From contig JBBHKE010002973.1 in assembly GCA_037447655.1 (NCBI GenBank), forward strand, positions 542,322 to 594,079: 51,758 bases of DNA, in the 5' to 3' direction. Source of the DNA: Zygnema cylindricum (lineage: Eukaryota > Streptophyta > Zygnematophyceae > Zygnematales > Zygnemataceae). The translations under genes and the position numbers were made by a program. A model generated the notes under the pieces. The model did not search any database. It was not told the DNA's origin and saw only the letters and a program-made list of their open reading frames with translations. Within the stretch, counting starts at the first letter, position 1. Each line of letters starts with the position of its first letter. Shown one piece after another: positions 30,239 through 43,449 of this stretch.

Positions 30239-30976
30239 TGTTGTTCTGAGACAACTGCTGGTACTGAAGATGAAGAAGATGCAGCAGTAGTCATCGTAGA
30301 ACAAAACAAGAGAGGAAGCTTCCACAAATACCGATGGCTGAACAGCAACTTTGACAGACTATAAATTTCAGAAATACACCCCAATGGTCCTGAAAATTTG
30401 CCACAATGTATATATAATACAAAGAAACACACACACAAAATTTCAATCAATTCCGCTCACAAATCTGTGAGATATGTAGAAATGAAATTACATAAAACTG
30501 AGTGTACAGTTTTCATATCATTTGTTCCTAAAAATCAAATTCACTAAGTCCTACTTTTATACACCGAAACTACACTAAGCTGTACGGAGGCATTCCAGCC
30601 GTACATCTAACATTCTATCACAAATATTTACACCGAAGTTCAGACAACGTAAAGTGATAATGATCTAGTCACGCCTCGTCACTATTTGTTGGCGGCAGCT
30701 GTCAGCGGTCCGATTAGAGGATTTGGCACCGTAGAATTGACTTCACGAAGTCCAGTGGTCCTGCCGAATTTCCGTACGTCCACGGAGGACATTCTCACGC
30801 ATTCTCCCAAGTGACGACACGTGTCCCAAGTGTGAATGAACCGTGAACTCCCAACTTCACTGTCACACTAATTTCGGCAAGTACTGAACCGAACTCAACC
30901 AAAAATAGCTTAAGTCCCGAACAGCTCTCTCTCGCAGCTGAGGCATAAAGAGGACTAAAGCTTTCTAAAAACAACA
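30239..30976 (-). mobile_element. Solo LTR C2 of the copia B family
   Basis: This is 738 bp with the perfect duplication CTTCA (30234-30238 and 30977-30981). Minus-strand start TGTTGTTTTTAGAAAGC, end TCAGAACAACA. It keeps the LTR-borne gag start, MTTAASSSSSVPAVVSEQ, matching copia B's MTTPASSSSSVDVLSIKQ. It lacks about 100 bp present in C3. Confidence 0.9.
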
Positions 30977-31007
30977 CTTCAAACGTAATGTCACTAAATC
31001 AAACTAA

Positions 31008-31803
31008 GGGTGCGTCTCTATGTACTTGAAACTTAGTTAACTTACTATGTTTTTTAGCGCAGATCAGTGGGACTCGGATTTCAGGTGTCCCTATGTGTAA
31101 CAACGAAATTGTTACTTAATGGTGTGACGATTGTATACGTTGACAATGCCCGTGACGGCTGCCAACATCTACACGTTATTTTTTGTAACTGCTTGTGACG
31201 TCGCATGACTTGACTTTTCGTGACATTGTATGACTTGACTTTTCGTGACATTGTAGACGTATCGCCTTCCAGGCTGTGCCGTTTAATGGATGAAGAAAGA
31301 TGCGCTTTGCGTTTGCGTCGCGTGTCCGCTCGACATGAAATGGCATCGGAATCTTGAGATCCCTTACCGGAAAATAATCCGTACTAAGCGCAAACGGACA
31401 AAACAAAACAAATTGTGTACTTTGACTCGTCGTACCTGAACTCAAACGGACAAAACATAGCGAATCGTGCACTTTTCGTCGTTGCTTGAATTCGATTGAA
31501 ATTTTTGTAAATTTTTTAACAGTTGCGAATACGTTTGCCTATTTGTTTTTAAAAAATAGTTTGTTTTAAAACACATCGCCGATGTGTTTTAAATATAAGT
31601 TTTAAAGAAAAGTTTGAAGATACGTTTTTTGGCGTGGCCGTGGGTCGAACGACACAACGACAACATGCAGTACATTCTAAATTCGATGTTGACGCAAAAT
31701 ATATTTCCTTTTTTTTTGTACGGTTGAAACTTACGCGGTAGCGTTAAGTTTTAAAAGAAAACGACTGAAAAATACCACTACTTTGGCACATGGAAACGTA
31801 CCC
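31008..31803 (+). mobile_element. PIF/Harbinger-like MITE G1
   Basis: This is 796 bp with terminal inverted repeats GGGTGCGTCTCTATGT and, from the other end, GGGTACGTTTCCATGT (13 of 16), flanked by TAA on both sides (31005-31007, 31804-31806). A 3-bp TWA target site is the mark of PIF/Harbinger. There is no transposase. It contains a 25-bp tandem duplication (31205-31254). Confidence 0.75.
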
Positions 31804-32870
31804 TAAGGAAGGCGTTATTCGTAATGGTATTCGACATTGGGGGGAGGGTCTATTTGGCGGGAGGCGGAAACCTTCGAGGAGGTTTTTGCCCGCGCAATGT
31901 AAATCCTTCGTAGTACTTGATAACGACAGAAATTATTCGCGGTGATTCGGTTTGATTATGTAAAAAAAAAATGAGAAACGAAGTGTTCACAATTAAAACG
32001 TTCAAATATATAGCATTCGTTACAAATTGTGTCACGCGCGTCTCATGAGAACATGTAAATCGACTTCGTGTTTCTAAAATATCCATAATATTTTATAATC
32101 CTTCACACTTTAAGTGCGGTTGAGCCGCGCGTCACGTGAGAACATGACATAAAAAACAAAACTGTAAAAGTGCAGTCGTTTGTCGTTTAGTATTGTCGTT
32201 TGGCGCCGCACGCGATTTTTTTTTGGATGCTACTTGAAATGAGGAGCATATGCGGAGAGTTGAATAAATATTCTACGGATATCATTGAACTAGTACTTTG
32301 AAAGGAGGAGAAGTTATTTTGAAAGCGGAGAAGTTATCTACATTCAAGTTTTCAAAAGTACAATATGAATCTGCATGTAAGATTCACATATTCCCAAATT
32401 TAACTTTACTAGTCGAATTCCGTACGCTTTAATGTTACATTCTGTCCTTTTCAATGTAGATTAACTCCGTGTACGGATTTCCGTACGTGGTTATGTTGAA
32501 TTCCGTACTCTTCAATGTAGATTAGCTCTCCGCGAAATTCCGTACGCTCGAATGTAAACCAACGCTCTTTCAGTATGTATTGTGAAAGATTACGTTTCAA
32601 ATTGTTGTGCTTTGATATAAACTAATCTCTTTTAGTATGTATCAAAAATATTTACATTTCAATTTGTTTTTAAACGTACGTATACATGGACTTACATTAA
32701 TTTACTTTTAGGTACACTTTAGCGATTGGTTTTGACTACCGTTTTAACCTATTTGGTTTTGAAACCTACAGTTAAATCCTACAGCCTACAACTTATAACC
32801 TACAACTAATTTGTTTTTTGTTCTAATATTATTATTTTTTTGTCTTTTTATTTATTTTAATTTGTTACTA
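31804..32870. other. Intergenic DNA with repeated TTCCGTACG motifs, no gene seen
   Basis: 32410-32570 repeats the phrases ATTCCGTACGC/CTCTTCAATGTAGATTA three or four times at 50-70 bp spacing. Nothing coding is recognised. Confidence 0.4.
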
Positions 32871-33200
32871 TCTTCTTGATCAGTTTGGTCATTTTTATTT
32901 TATTTTACTTCTTTATCTTATTTCTATTTATTATTATACTCTTTCTTTCTTTTTTCTTTTTTCCTCTTTTTTTTCCTATTTTTTCACTTTATTTTTTTTT
33001 TTTTTTCTTTTTATTTTTTTTCTTTCTTTTTTTTTTTTTTCTTTTGTTTTTCGTTTTGTGTTTTCGTTTTTTTTTTCTTTTTTTTCCCATTTTTTACTTT
33101 TTCCTTCCTTCACCCGTTTTTCTTTTAACATTTTTTCTTTTGAATTACATCTTTTAGAGGATTTTCTTATTATTATTATTATTATTATTTTCTTTGTCTT
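32871..33200 (+). repeat. T-rich low-complexity tract
   Basis: Long T runs with scattered C, then a (TTA)n stretch at 33166-33189. It resembles an intron or 5' region of the CryptonF-like gene. The Phe-rich open frame here is a composition artefact. Confidence 0.7.
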
Positions 33201-34842
33201 TATAATGTTTTCTTGGCGTAAACAAATTTTCCAAATTATAGCTAGTATTGTATCAGGGCTCACATTTAGAAACTGTCGGAAGGTAGTTCACTTAGATGAT
33301 GATGATAGCAATGTAGGAATAAAAATCCCACCACCGTATAGCGAGTCAGAAAGACAACGTATTATTAGAGACACTTTAAAACAGAGTAATCCGAACACTG
33401 CATCAGCCTATAGAAATGATTTAAATCAGTATGAAAATTTTTTGAGTGGATAAGGACACCTAAATGTAGCTATTACACATGATGGGGTTATTAGACTATT
33501 AGAGAATAACAGAGATAAGAGCTACAACACACTCATACAATGGGTGAAAGGACTCCAAGGCGAATATAAAAACCAGTTAGCTATAAAAGGAGGGGGGGTG
33601 AAAACCTTAGAGGAAACAATATCATTCAAAAACTTTTACAAGAATAAAAAATAAATACTTCAAATTTTAAAAAGAATAACCATGAAGATCGCCAAGAAGG
33701 TATAAGAGAAGCGTATTCTCTCGAAGATTACAAAGGGTTTTCAACATTTTGGTTAGAGTTGGCCGAAGGAAAGCACAAGGAAAAAAAATTGGGGATGGAG
33801 CCATACACTTGTGTTCAAGTGAGGTATGTATTCATAAAATACTAAATTTTGTATTTAGTTTTTTTCGATTTATGTTCGTTTCCCACTTTAAACTGTATTT
33901 TATCGTGTGCCTTTCTTTTCAGTTTATGATTATTCTTTTTTTTTTGCGATAAAGTTTCATTTTTTTGCTTTGTCTTTGGTTTTTTTTTCAGTTTATTTAC
34001 ATTATCTATTTTTTGTAGTTGTTTATTTTTACTTTTTTGTGGTTCTTCTATAAATTTTTATGGTTTTTTAAAGTTTTTTAGGGTTTTTTTAAGGTTTTTA
34101 AAGTTAATTCAAAAAAAAGTTTAAAACGTAGAAATCATATTGTCATTTTTTGTCACTTTAATGTTTTGTTTATGTTTTTTTTAATGGAGTCAATTTATCA
34201 TGAATCATGCATGTCTCAGTCGCGGCGATGATTCCATAAATGCTCAATTAGTAGATGTTTTCTCATATGATCTTCCTTATCTTGGGCCGGACAAAGGTCT
34301 TGTTTTGGCGATGGTTACAAGAAATTGGAAAACTAATACAGTAAGTTATCTATAAAACAACAAATTCTTTCTCTTCTCCTCTCCCTCTCCCTCTTCTTCT
34401 CTCTCTCCCTCTCCCTCTCACTCTTTCACAAAATTGTGTTTTATTACATTTTTTTTTAATCATAACTAGATAAAAAAATAATATTTTTTTTGTACTATTT
34501 TTTATAACGTGCGGAATTTATCGAATGCATACGCCATTTGGATTTTCTTATTTGCCCTGTAGGTGCTGTGGCCCAACAATTTTTTTGGAGGTGGGACCTA
34601 GCAACCAATAAAAACATAATTCCAAAGTTTTCGTCGAAAGAAGCTTGGTACACTGAACCCTTTACAGAAGGAAGAGTTTTAGCCAAAGATAGAGAAGGAA
34701 AAGAAACAACTTTTATGCAACCTCTTTGCTATAACACGCAGTTCCAATACATAAAAAAAACATTCAAACTCAAAAACATTTCGTTATCCCACAAAACGCA
34801 TGTCGATCGTGGACAAAGAGCAACGATGTTGGCGACGGGGGG

Positions 34843-34975
34843 GTAGCTTTTTTTTTAAATTCATCACTTGTTTTTTATTATGAATTTATTTGATATAATC
34901 AATTTTTGTTGTTGGTATTTTATAATATTTTTTTCCAAGGCTATATTTTGAATGTTTTTTTGGTAAATGTTTCAG
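34843..34975 (+). other. GT-AG intron in the CryptonF-like gene
   Basis: Donor GTAGCT at 34843 and acceptor TTTCAG ending at 34975. Removing it joins MLATGG to ADGKAIKV in frame, between the His-x-x-Arg box and the GRW box. The intron is T-rich, 133 nt. Confidence 0.75.
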
Positions 34976-35209
34976 TGCTGATGGAAAAGCCATCAAAGTG
35001 ATGGGACGTTGGACATCTGACCATTTTTCCTATTCTTATGTTACTGATTTTCCAACCGACATTTTACTTCAAGCTTCCGGCCACCAAAACAATTCGAGGA
35101 AATATTTCCTACCTCGTTCGAGAGTGGAACCCCCTTCTACTCTTTGTGCCATGTTTTGGCCGTGGGTCGAAACGGCGTGGGTCGAAACGGCATATGCAGA
35201 GCTTCCTTG

Positions 35210-36098
<889 letters not shown>

Positions 36099-36290
36099 AA
36101 AAATGCTCGAGCTTCCAAATACGAAAGAGATTTAAGCCCTCAGAATTTTTTGCAAACTATGTTATGGTTAAAAAAAGAGTTTTTTACAGGACCGAGTTTT
36201 TTTCCAAGATCAATTTCCTAATCTTCATATTTTTACTCATAAATTGTTCTTACCTCCTTTGTGGTCATCATTTAAAGATGAGGTGAAAAA

Positions 36291-36720
36291 TGTTAGGATA
36301 TTGTACTGAGCACTTATTTAGCGAAGAGATACTCTCGTAGCTAACGTAACGACGACAAGCGACGAAAGTAGTCTCGTCGCTGGATATTTGAAGTGACGTA
36401 GAAATTAAGTGTTCATTTCGTTTCACGTATGTTTGAATAGTACTATAGAAGTGACGAGGAAATTGCTTGGTTGTTTCGGTTCACGTAAGTTCAAGTCGTA
36501 CCGTGTGATTCAAGTTGGTTCGCCGTTGACTTTCCTAGTCGTACCGTGTTGTTCAAGTCGGTTCAACTTATCGGTCGTTCATTTTACCACGTTGATTCCT
36601 ACGCGTGTCTATTCGTCTAACTATATATATTAGTTGAGACTTCGTGGTAGTATTATCTTTTGGAAGCGTAGCATGTTAAGGAGGCGTAGAAAGGTCAGAA
36701 GTAAAAAGAAGGAAGAAAAG
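36291..36720. repeat. Insertion-like stretch with short direct repeats inside the CryptonF-like gene
   Basis: Between recombinase and coiled-coil segments. It has GCGACGA modules (36315-36400) and a 43-bp-period direct repeat GTCGTACCGTGTxxTTCAAG (36495-36521 and 36538-36564). No coding content is recognised; it may be an intron or a small inserted element. Confidence 0.45.
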
Positions 36721-37563
36721 GAGTTGTATTTGCATTTTGCTTTATATATTGAATGCTTTTGGAGGATCACCATTGTTGTGTGTGTATTTTACTTTGGTTT
36801 GTAAACTATCAAAAAATACACGTATAGAAGCAACAAATATGTGGGCTTTAATTGTTGATGCTGAAGCAAATGTTCCAATTACTATCTCACAAGTTGGCAA
36901 ATCAGTTGACTCTTTGTTGATATAGAGTCAAACATATGGGAGAAATACTGACATTATGGGAGAAGAAATATGTAGCATGAAAGAGACATTATCCAATGTG
37001 AAAGAGAAAATGGAAAGTATGGATAAAAAACTGGATCAAATTATTCGGAAAATAGACAGTCACGGAGAGTCGTTTCAGGAAAGACAGCCTTCTCAAACTC
37101 CACATATTCCATATAAACCATCAGAAAGTGAATCAGCCATGGGAATCGGGACTCCGAAACGGAATCTTCCTCGAAGTGAAGACGGGCGACATGAAACTCA
37201 TGTAGAATTGGTTAGAACAACTAAACCATTTGCACAAAACATGTCGAATCAAGTTTCTTTGATGACTCAGATTGGAGCCAGGTTACAACGGCAAAAGATG
37301 TTTGGAGAGCATACCACGATGGTATAGGTGGACTCCCTTCTTTTGTGGATTTGGAATCATGTGATTGTCGACGTCATTGTAGGAGAGGAGAATATCGAAA
37401 GTTTTATAATTGGAGAGTCATCTGGGAAAAAGTCGAAAAAATAGCAAAAGTGAATGCTGTAACATTGAGTACGGCATTGGAGTTGCAAGATCGCCAATCA
37501 ATGAACAAATGGACTCTGCAAGGTTTATCAAAGAAGTTAGCGTCGGAAAACAAAAATAAATAA

Positions 37564-38100
37564 AATGGTAGCTTATCTTACGTTTTTGGCACTTGTTATC
37601 AATGTGTTTTCTATAGCTTTTTAAAAGTTTGTAAAAACATGTATTGTTTATAGAAATTGAAAGTTTTAGAAATTCAAACACTGTTATGATTTTGTTTATA
37701 ATATTGTTAGTTTCGACCTATTATGGCATATTAAAATTGCATAACTTGTTTTGTGATTTGTTAGAAGAAGACACGTAACTTTTAATATTGGCAAAATTAA
37801 TGTTTTTGTTTCTTATTTTTAAAAATATTCATTTTAATTATTACTCACAAAAATAATTCTTTAATATTTGTCGCCTGATGTATTTTTATGATTAAGTTGG
37901 ATATCGTTTACACACACATTGATTCTATGTGTATATGATTCTGTTTAATTATTTTTATTGACAATTACATTAGATTAAAAAAGTTTAGTTAAAGTTTTTA
38001 GCTTATATAATAAGATACAACCTAATACAAACAAAATATAGTTACTCTATCGTGGTCGATTAAAAACGCAATACGCCGATGTAACAGTAATTGAAACGTA
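37564..38100. other. AT-rich spacer, nothing recognised
   Basis: Starts just after the last stop of the CryptonF-like gene. It may include its 3' end. No gene, repeat or terminator can be supported. Confidence 0.4.
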
Positions 38101-38300
38101 CACCGCGAATCGCTGTTAGCGTGAAGAAACTATAACAGTAAAGAAAAAATTAGCGTCAATCAATCTAATTTAGTGTTAGGAGACGTGGCATATTTTGGCC
38201 CACGTCTTTAAATAGCGTATTTCATTCTATTTAAGGTTTCTAAGGGTCAAATTTGGGGGCGCCGAATTAGCGTTGATAACGCTAATAGCAATTCGCGGTC
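38101..38300. mobile_element. Tc1/mariner-type MITE D1 (200 bp)
   Basis: Terminal inverted repeats CACCGCGAATCGCTGTTAG and, at the other end, the near-perfect complement, with TA on both sides (38099-38100, 38301-38302). It is the best preserved member of family D; others are at 47756, 47837 and 48386. Confidence 0.8.
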
Positions 38301-38603
38301 TAGCCGCGACGTTTATTTTAATTTTTTTAATTTTTTTTATTTTGGAAATCCTTCGTGAGTTTGTTTTTTTTTAATTTTTTTGTTTTCATTCCGCATTGAC
38401 ATCGACCGCAGCGAAAGCGCCTATATTTCCTTGTGCTTCCTCCCGCGAGACGTCGTACCGCCAGCTAATATAGGTATATGTGGCTCGGTGACGTCTCCTT
38501 GGGCCGATTCCAAATGTGCGTAACCGGCCTCCGCAGTAGTCTCCGCGGGGTTATCCTACGGCCGTCGTTACTCTCCTCGCGCCTCTGCGAGTCTCCTCGT
38601 TTC
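38301..38603. other. Spacer before solo LTR A2, nothing recognised
   Basis: An AT-rich part is followed by a GC-richer stretch (38400-38600, CGTCGTACCG, CGCGCCTCTGCGAG). Possibly older repeat DNA. Confidence 0.4.
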
Positions 38604-40624
38604 TGTTGAAATTTAAGTATTTTATAGGTCTAGAGATTGTGAAATAAAAGCCAAAACAATGAGAGCTTGCCTCTAACTCTTCACTCAAGTCCCCACACTT
38701 GTCGCAGTCACTGAAGACTTGAGGAGGAGTTAGATCCATGGCTGCCTAGGCTGTCCAAAATGAACACGGAGGCAAATCTCGATAGAGTTATCTAAAATAT
38801 TTGATGGTCCCGAGATTTGATCCGGGTACCTGACGTCCGTCAAATTAGCCGGTAGCCTTAACCTATAAGTCTAGGATTAATGATAAAATTAGGTTTGATA
38901 AATATTTATTATGTTACACGTAGACTAGTTCATTTAACGGGATATAGATACGTAATGCATAGATACATTTTTTGTACGATTTTAATGTACTATATGAAAC
39001 GGATACATCGCATTTGTTTCGAACACGAAACAAATACCGCGCACGTATTTATGACGGCTACGATCAAAACCTGGTTTCGATCGGACGGCCGGAAAGGATG
39101 CCGAGATCGCGGAAGAAGATTTCGGCGGTTTGCGGTCATTGCCACATAGGATGACATGTGGCAAAATGACATTGGATCGCGGCATCTCCGGGGATTACGT
39201 GAACGAATCTGGAGATGACATGTGTCGACATTTTGGCCATGTCGTACGATGGCCGTACAGAAAGTACACCGGCACCTGTACTTTTTTGTACGACACAATA
39301 ATTTGATTGGTGTCGTACATCAGTAGATAGAGTTTTAGAGAGAGATAGGACTTAGAAAAATTTAGTAGGTAGCAGCCTCTCTCCAAGAGAGCTCCTATAC
39401 AAAAGGGTCATCTTTGACCATTCATAACTATCAATTTACTTGACCATTTTCAGTGATTCTTTTTGCTGCGGACTCAAGGAAGTCCAGGCTACACAGGGGT
39501 GTAGTCAGTCAGAGTTTTTGCCTTCCAGGGTGGCTGCATTTATAAGGGAAATTCAAAGTGGGTGAATGTGTCCAAAACTCATATTCTAACTTTGCATTAT
39601 GTGGTGGAACTGAGCACACAGAAAGTCTTATTTCATAGGGGTGAAACTATAATGGGTCTCTGATTGTCAAGGGGTCAGTCATTTGGGTTTATATCAGCTT
39701 GGAGTCGGCACTATCTGTTGTTCTGAGACAACTGCTGGCACTGAAGATGAAGAAGATGCAGCAGTAGTCATCGTATAACAAATCAAAAGAAGAAGCTTCC
39801 ACAAATACCGATAGCTAAACAGCAACTTTGACAGACTATAACTTTCATAAAAACGCCCCAATGGTCCTGAAAATTTACCACAGTGTAAATAACATACAAA
39901 GAAACACACACACAAAATTTCAATGAATTCCGCTCACAGATCTGTGAGATATGCAGAAATGAAATTACATAAAACTGAGTGTACAGTTTTCATATCATTT
40001 GTTCCTAATGAATCAAATTCACTAAGTCCTACTTCTATACACCGAAACTACACTAAGCTGTACGGAGGCATTCCAGCCGTACATCTAACATTCTAACACA
40101 ACAAATACTGTGAGTATACCTGTGTACTGAAGGTATGTCATAAACCACATTCTCAACACTAAACAACTATTCACTACATACAAAATTATGTTCTACCAAA
40201 TATTTACACCGAAGTTCAGACAACGTAAAGTGATAGTGATCAAGTCTCGCCGATAGTGATCTAGTCACGCCTCGTCAGTGTCAACCGTCCGATTAGAGGA
40301 TTTGGGACCGTATAATTGACTTCACGAATTCCCGTGGTCCTCCCGAATTTCCGTACGTCCACGGAGGACATAGTCACGCATTTCTCTCAAGTGACGACGC
40401 GTGTCCCAAGTGTGAATGAACCGTGAACTCCCAACTTCACTGTCACACTAATTTTGGTAAGTACTGAACCGAACTCAACCAAAAATAACTTAAGTCTTGA
40501 ACAGCTCTCTCTCCCTCACAGCTGAGGCATAGAGAGGACTAAAGCTTTCTTAAAAACAACACTATCTAGATAAGCTTCTTTTAGATATGCGATTTCTTTG
40601 GGCAATGGAGCACAAAGAGTTTCA
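38604..40624 (+). mobile_element. Solo LTR A2 of the copia A family, with solo LTR C3 inside
   Basis: It starts TGTTGAAATTTAAG and ends ATGGAGCACAAAGAGTTTCA, aligning with the copia A LTR end ATGGAGGATACAGAATTGCA. A perfect duplication GTTTC lies on both sides (38599-38603, 40625-40629). Subtracting C3 and its duplicated 5 bp gives about 1170 bp. It keeps the tRNA-like module (38807-38876), hairpin (39470-39485) and ATG-GAG gag start. Confidence 0.9.
39716..40561 (-). mobile_element. Solo LTR C3 of the copia B family
   Basis: This is 846 bp with the perfect duplication CTATC (39711-39715, 40562-40566), placed inside solo LTR A2. It is close in sequence to C2, with an extra stretch near 40095-40200, and carries the gag start MTTAASSSSSVPAVVSEQ. 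Confidence 0.92.
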
Positions 40625-40700
40625 GTTTCCACCTGTACCGGCCGCGGATTCTCCTCGCGAAGCAGTATACCGGATAGAAAACCACAGCACAGTCTTTGAA

Positions 40701-40772
40701 ATTTCGTATTCGCATTTAAACATATATCGTACGACTATTTCGTATTCGCATTTAAACATATATCGTACGACT
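40701..40772. repeat. 36-bp tandem duplication
   Basis: ATTTCGTATTCGCATTTAAA... is present twice (40701-40736 and 40737-40772), identical by eye, each ending in CGTACGACT. Confidence 0.92.
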
Positions 40773-40795
40773 ACACCGTACAGTACACCGCAAAT

Positions 40796-41286
40796 CGTAA
40801 TTAGAGTAATGAAAAAATTAGAGTACAAAAACTAAAAAAAAAAATTAGAGGAATGAACACAAATTTATGTAATAGAACTGTTTCAACTATGAAGTTTACT
40901 CTAATTTATTGAAGTACTCTAATTTGGCACTCTAATATCCTCTATTGTAAATAAAGTATTTGTACAGAATTTGGCAAAACGTACAATTTATCGTCACTAT
41001 GACGTTCGCACTACGCGGTTTGTTAAAACGCAGTTACATAATAACTGCCTGTATTAAATCATTATTTGTACTTTTTTACTTAATAAAGAACAATTTTGCA
41101 CGGTATGAAGTCGTGCGTACTCCACGCTATTTAAAACGAACCTATATTAGAATTAAAGACGCTAATTAAACTTTACCTTAAATAGAAAAATGAAAAAAAT
41201 AGAATCATTTACTTTATTTCATGTGATAGAGTCAAAATTTCGAGCGACCAAATTAGAGTAATTTACTCTAATTAGGATTCGCGGTG
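40796..41286. mobile_element. Tc1/mariner-type MITE F1 (491 bp)
   Basis: Inverted ends CACCGCAAATCGTAATTAG and CACCGCGAATCCTAATTAG (minus strand), TA at both sides (40794-40795, 41287-41288). The first 11 bases resemble family D, so D and F share ends. Inside are repeated TTAGAGTA motifs and AT-rich DNA, but no transposase. Confidence 0.75.
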
Positions 41287-41520
41287 TACTATACTAATGA
41301 CGGTTTGGCGAATCGACCTCCTTTCACAGGTATTATCGTAAAGAAAAAAGAAAGTTCGTAAAGGAAAATGAAAGTACGTGTATAAGGGTGTGTCCCAATG
41401 TAATCGGTACTTTGACAAAGTATTTTGGACTGTAGTAAGATTCTCCATACTACTTTGAAGAGCGTCCCAATGTGCGAAGATGAAATCGGAACTTTGACAT
41501 GTGACGGTTGTAGAGGTATG

Positions 41521-42757
41521 TGAAATTCTATGGGCTCCATTGCCCACAGAATTCGCAGATCCAAAAGAAGCTAATCTAGAGAGTGCTGACTCCAAGTTGA
41601 TATAAACCCAAATAAATGATCCCTTGACAATTAGAACCCCAATACACCTTCACCCCTGTGAAGAGAAGACCTTTCTGTGTGCTCAGTTCCACCACAGAAT
41701 GCAAAGCTTGAATATGTGTTTTGGACAATATTCCCCAATTTGACTTTCCCACTGAATAAGTGCCACCCTGGCACGCAAAGACTCTGACCGATTACACCCC
41801 TGTGTAGATTGGACTCCCTTGAGTCCGCAGCAAAAAGAATCACTGAATTTGCTCACCTGAGCATTAAGTTATGGCTGGTCAAAGATGACCTTTATAGTTA
41901 CAAGCTCTCTTAGAGAGAGGTACCTAAATATCACTAAGTCTTGGTCTGCCTACTTACGACTACCTACTACTAAACCCTAGTCCAATAGGAACACTATATA
42001 GTACAAGAAGGTACAATGGGCGATGTACTTATTGTACGACCATTGTACGACAAGGTCTATAAGGTGACACCTGTCAAATCGGAAGCCATGGTTCCTCCTT
42101 CCATCTTCTCTGGTATCAAATAATGTGGCGCCACGTGGCACCGCGTGACGCTATCTCCGTATGCCGCCAAAAGCTCACTTCGCGTGGCGGCTATAACACC
42201 GGCCGTCCGATCAAAACATATTTTACACGGTTGAGATTCGCGTACATGCAGGAATTGCTCCTTTTGGTTAGTCTGCTGTTAATTAGCTGTTGCGTTAAAG
42301 TTTATGTATTTATAAAACCCGTCAAATGTATTGTTTCGATATACCTTATTGGTTGAGGCTTACCTCTACAATTATAACCATAGACCATGGTTCAAATCTG
42401 GTCAACAACAGTTTTTGGTTATTTGTTTGTTTGTTAGAACTCTTTTTTTCTATGCTTATAAATACCTATTGTACCCCACACATGCTATCGTTTACTCTAA
42501 GCTATTGGCTAAAGCTAACGTCTGATATAGTGAGTAGGTACCAGGATCAAATCCTGGACTCGGCACAATCATTTTGGTACAAACCACGAATTAGCCTATC
42601 CTCTTTAGACGGCCATGGCTCTAGCTCTCTCTCTGGTCTTCAGTGACTGCAACAAGTATGGGGACCGGAGAGATTTGAGCAAGAAGCAGGCTGCCTTTGT
42701 TGACTTACTCTATTTATTTTTTGCAATACAGACCTAGAAAATACATACATTTCAACA
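41521..42757 (-). mobile_element. Solo LTR A3 of the copia A family
   Basis: This is 1237 bp with the perfect duplication GTATG (41516-41520, 42758-42762). Minus-strand start TGTTGAAATG, end ATGGAGCCCATAGAATTTCA. It holds the hairpin (41811-41826), the CACGTG core (about 42134), and two tRNA-like modules on the plus strand: 42498-42558, with a perfect T-arm stem, and a weaker one at about 42345-42400 (GGTTCAAATC). Confidence 0.9.
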
Positions 42758-43449
42758 GTATGTACAATTTTGTAGTGTTGTGTATCGGTAAAACATTTAT
42801 CGCGATAACATCAATACCGATAGTTATCGGTTCGATCACAGGTGTCGATATACTGGTCTAAGACCAACAAATTCCACATCGGCGATAACTTAAAGAATAT
42901 ATAGTACGCATACTATAGTACTTTATGATATATTGTATTATATTATTTACATTTTATAGCGTGGAATGCCATTTTATAGAATTTGTTCCGTATCTGTTTA
43001 ACTGAAATTTATTACAGACAGCGCAGCACATAAACGTAGACAAATTTAAAACAATACTTTATAGTTCTAAAAGTATAGTATCGAAACGAAAAAAAAAAAT
43101 ACATTGTAAAATTTGTGAATCAAACTTTTTTGAAAAAAAGACGAACAAACGAACAGAGGAGAGAAACACATCTGTCAAACGAACACATCTGTCAGACTGC
43201 CGCCATTTACAATTGTTAAGATTCCTACAATCGGGGGATAGAATGGACGATCCCAATAAAGGGATTGATGAGCCGGCCAGGATTTTAGTGTGGATTTTTA
43301 CCACGATTCCGCATATCGATCGCACGTTTCACGTAAATCAACAACAGCCACCATATTTTGAAAGGTGTGTAACCATGCAAGACTTATTTGAGAAAATACT
43401 AGTTTTTATGAAATAGTAAAAAACTAAAATTATATATTTATTCATTCTG

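Noticed and set aside
32876-33157. Phe-rich plus-strand open frame
   Set aside because: A product of the T-rich tract with no signal for a protein; the opposite strand gives the Lys-rich equivalent.
42541-42557. A functional tRNA gene
   Set aside because: The T arm is perfect, but there is no pairing acceptor stem or clear anticodon arm, and the module recurs as part of LTRs.
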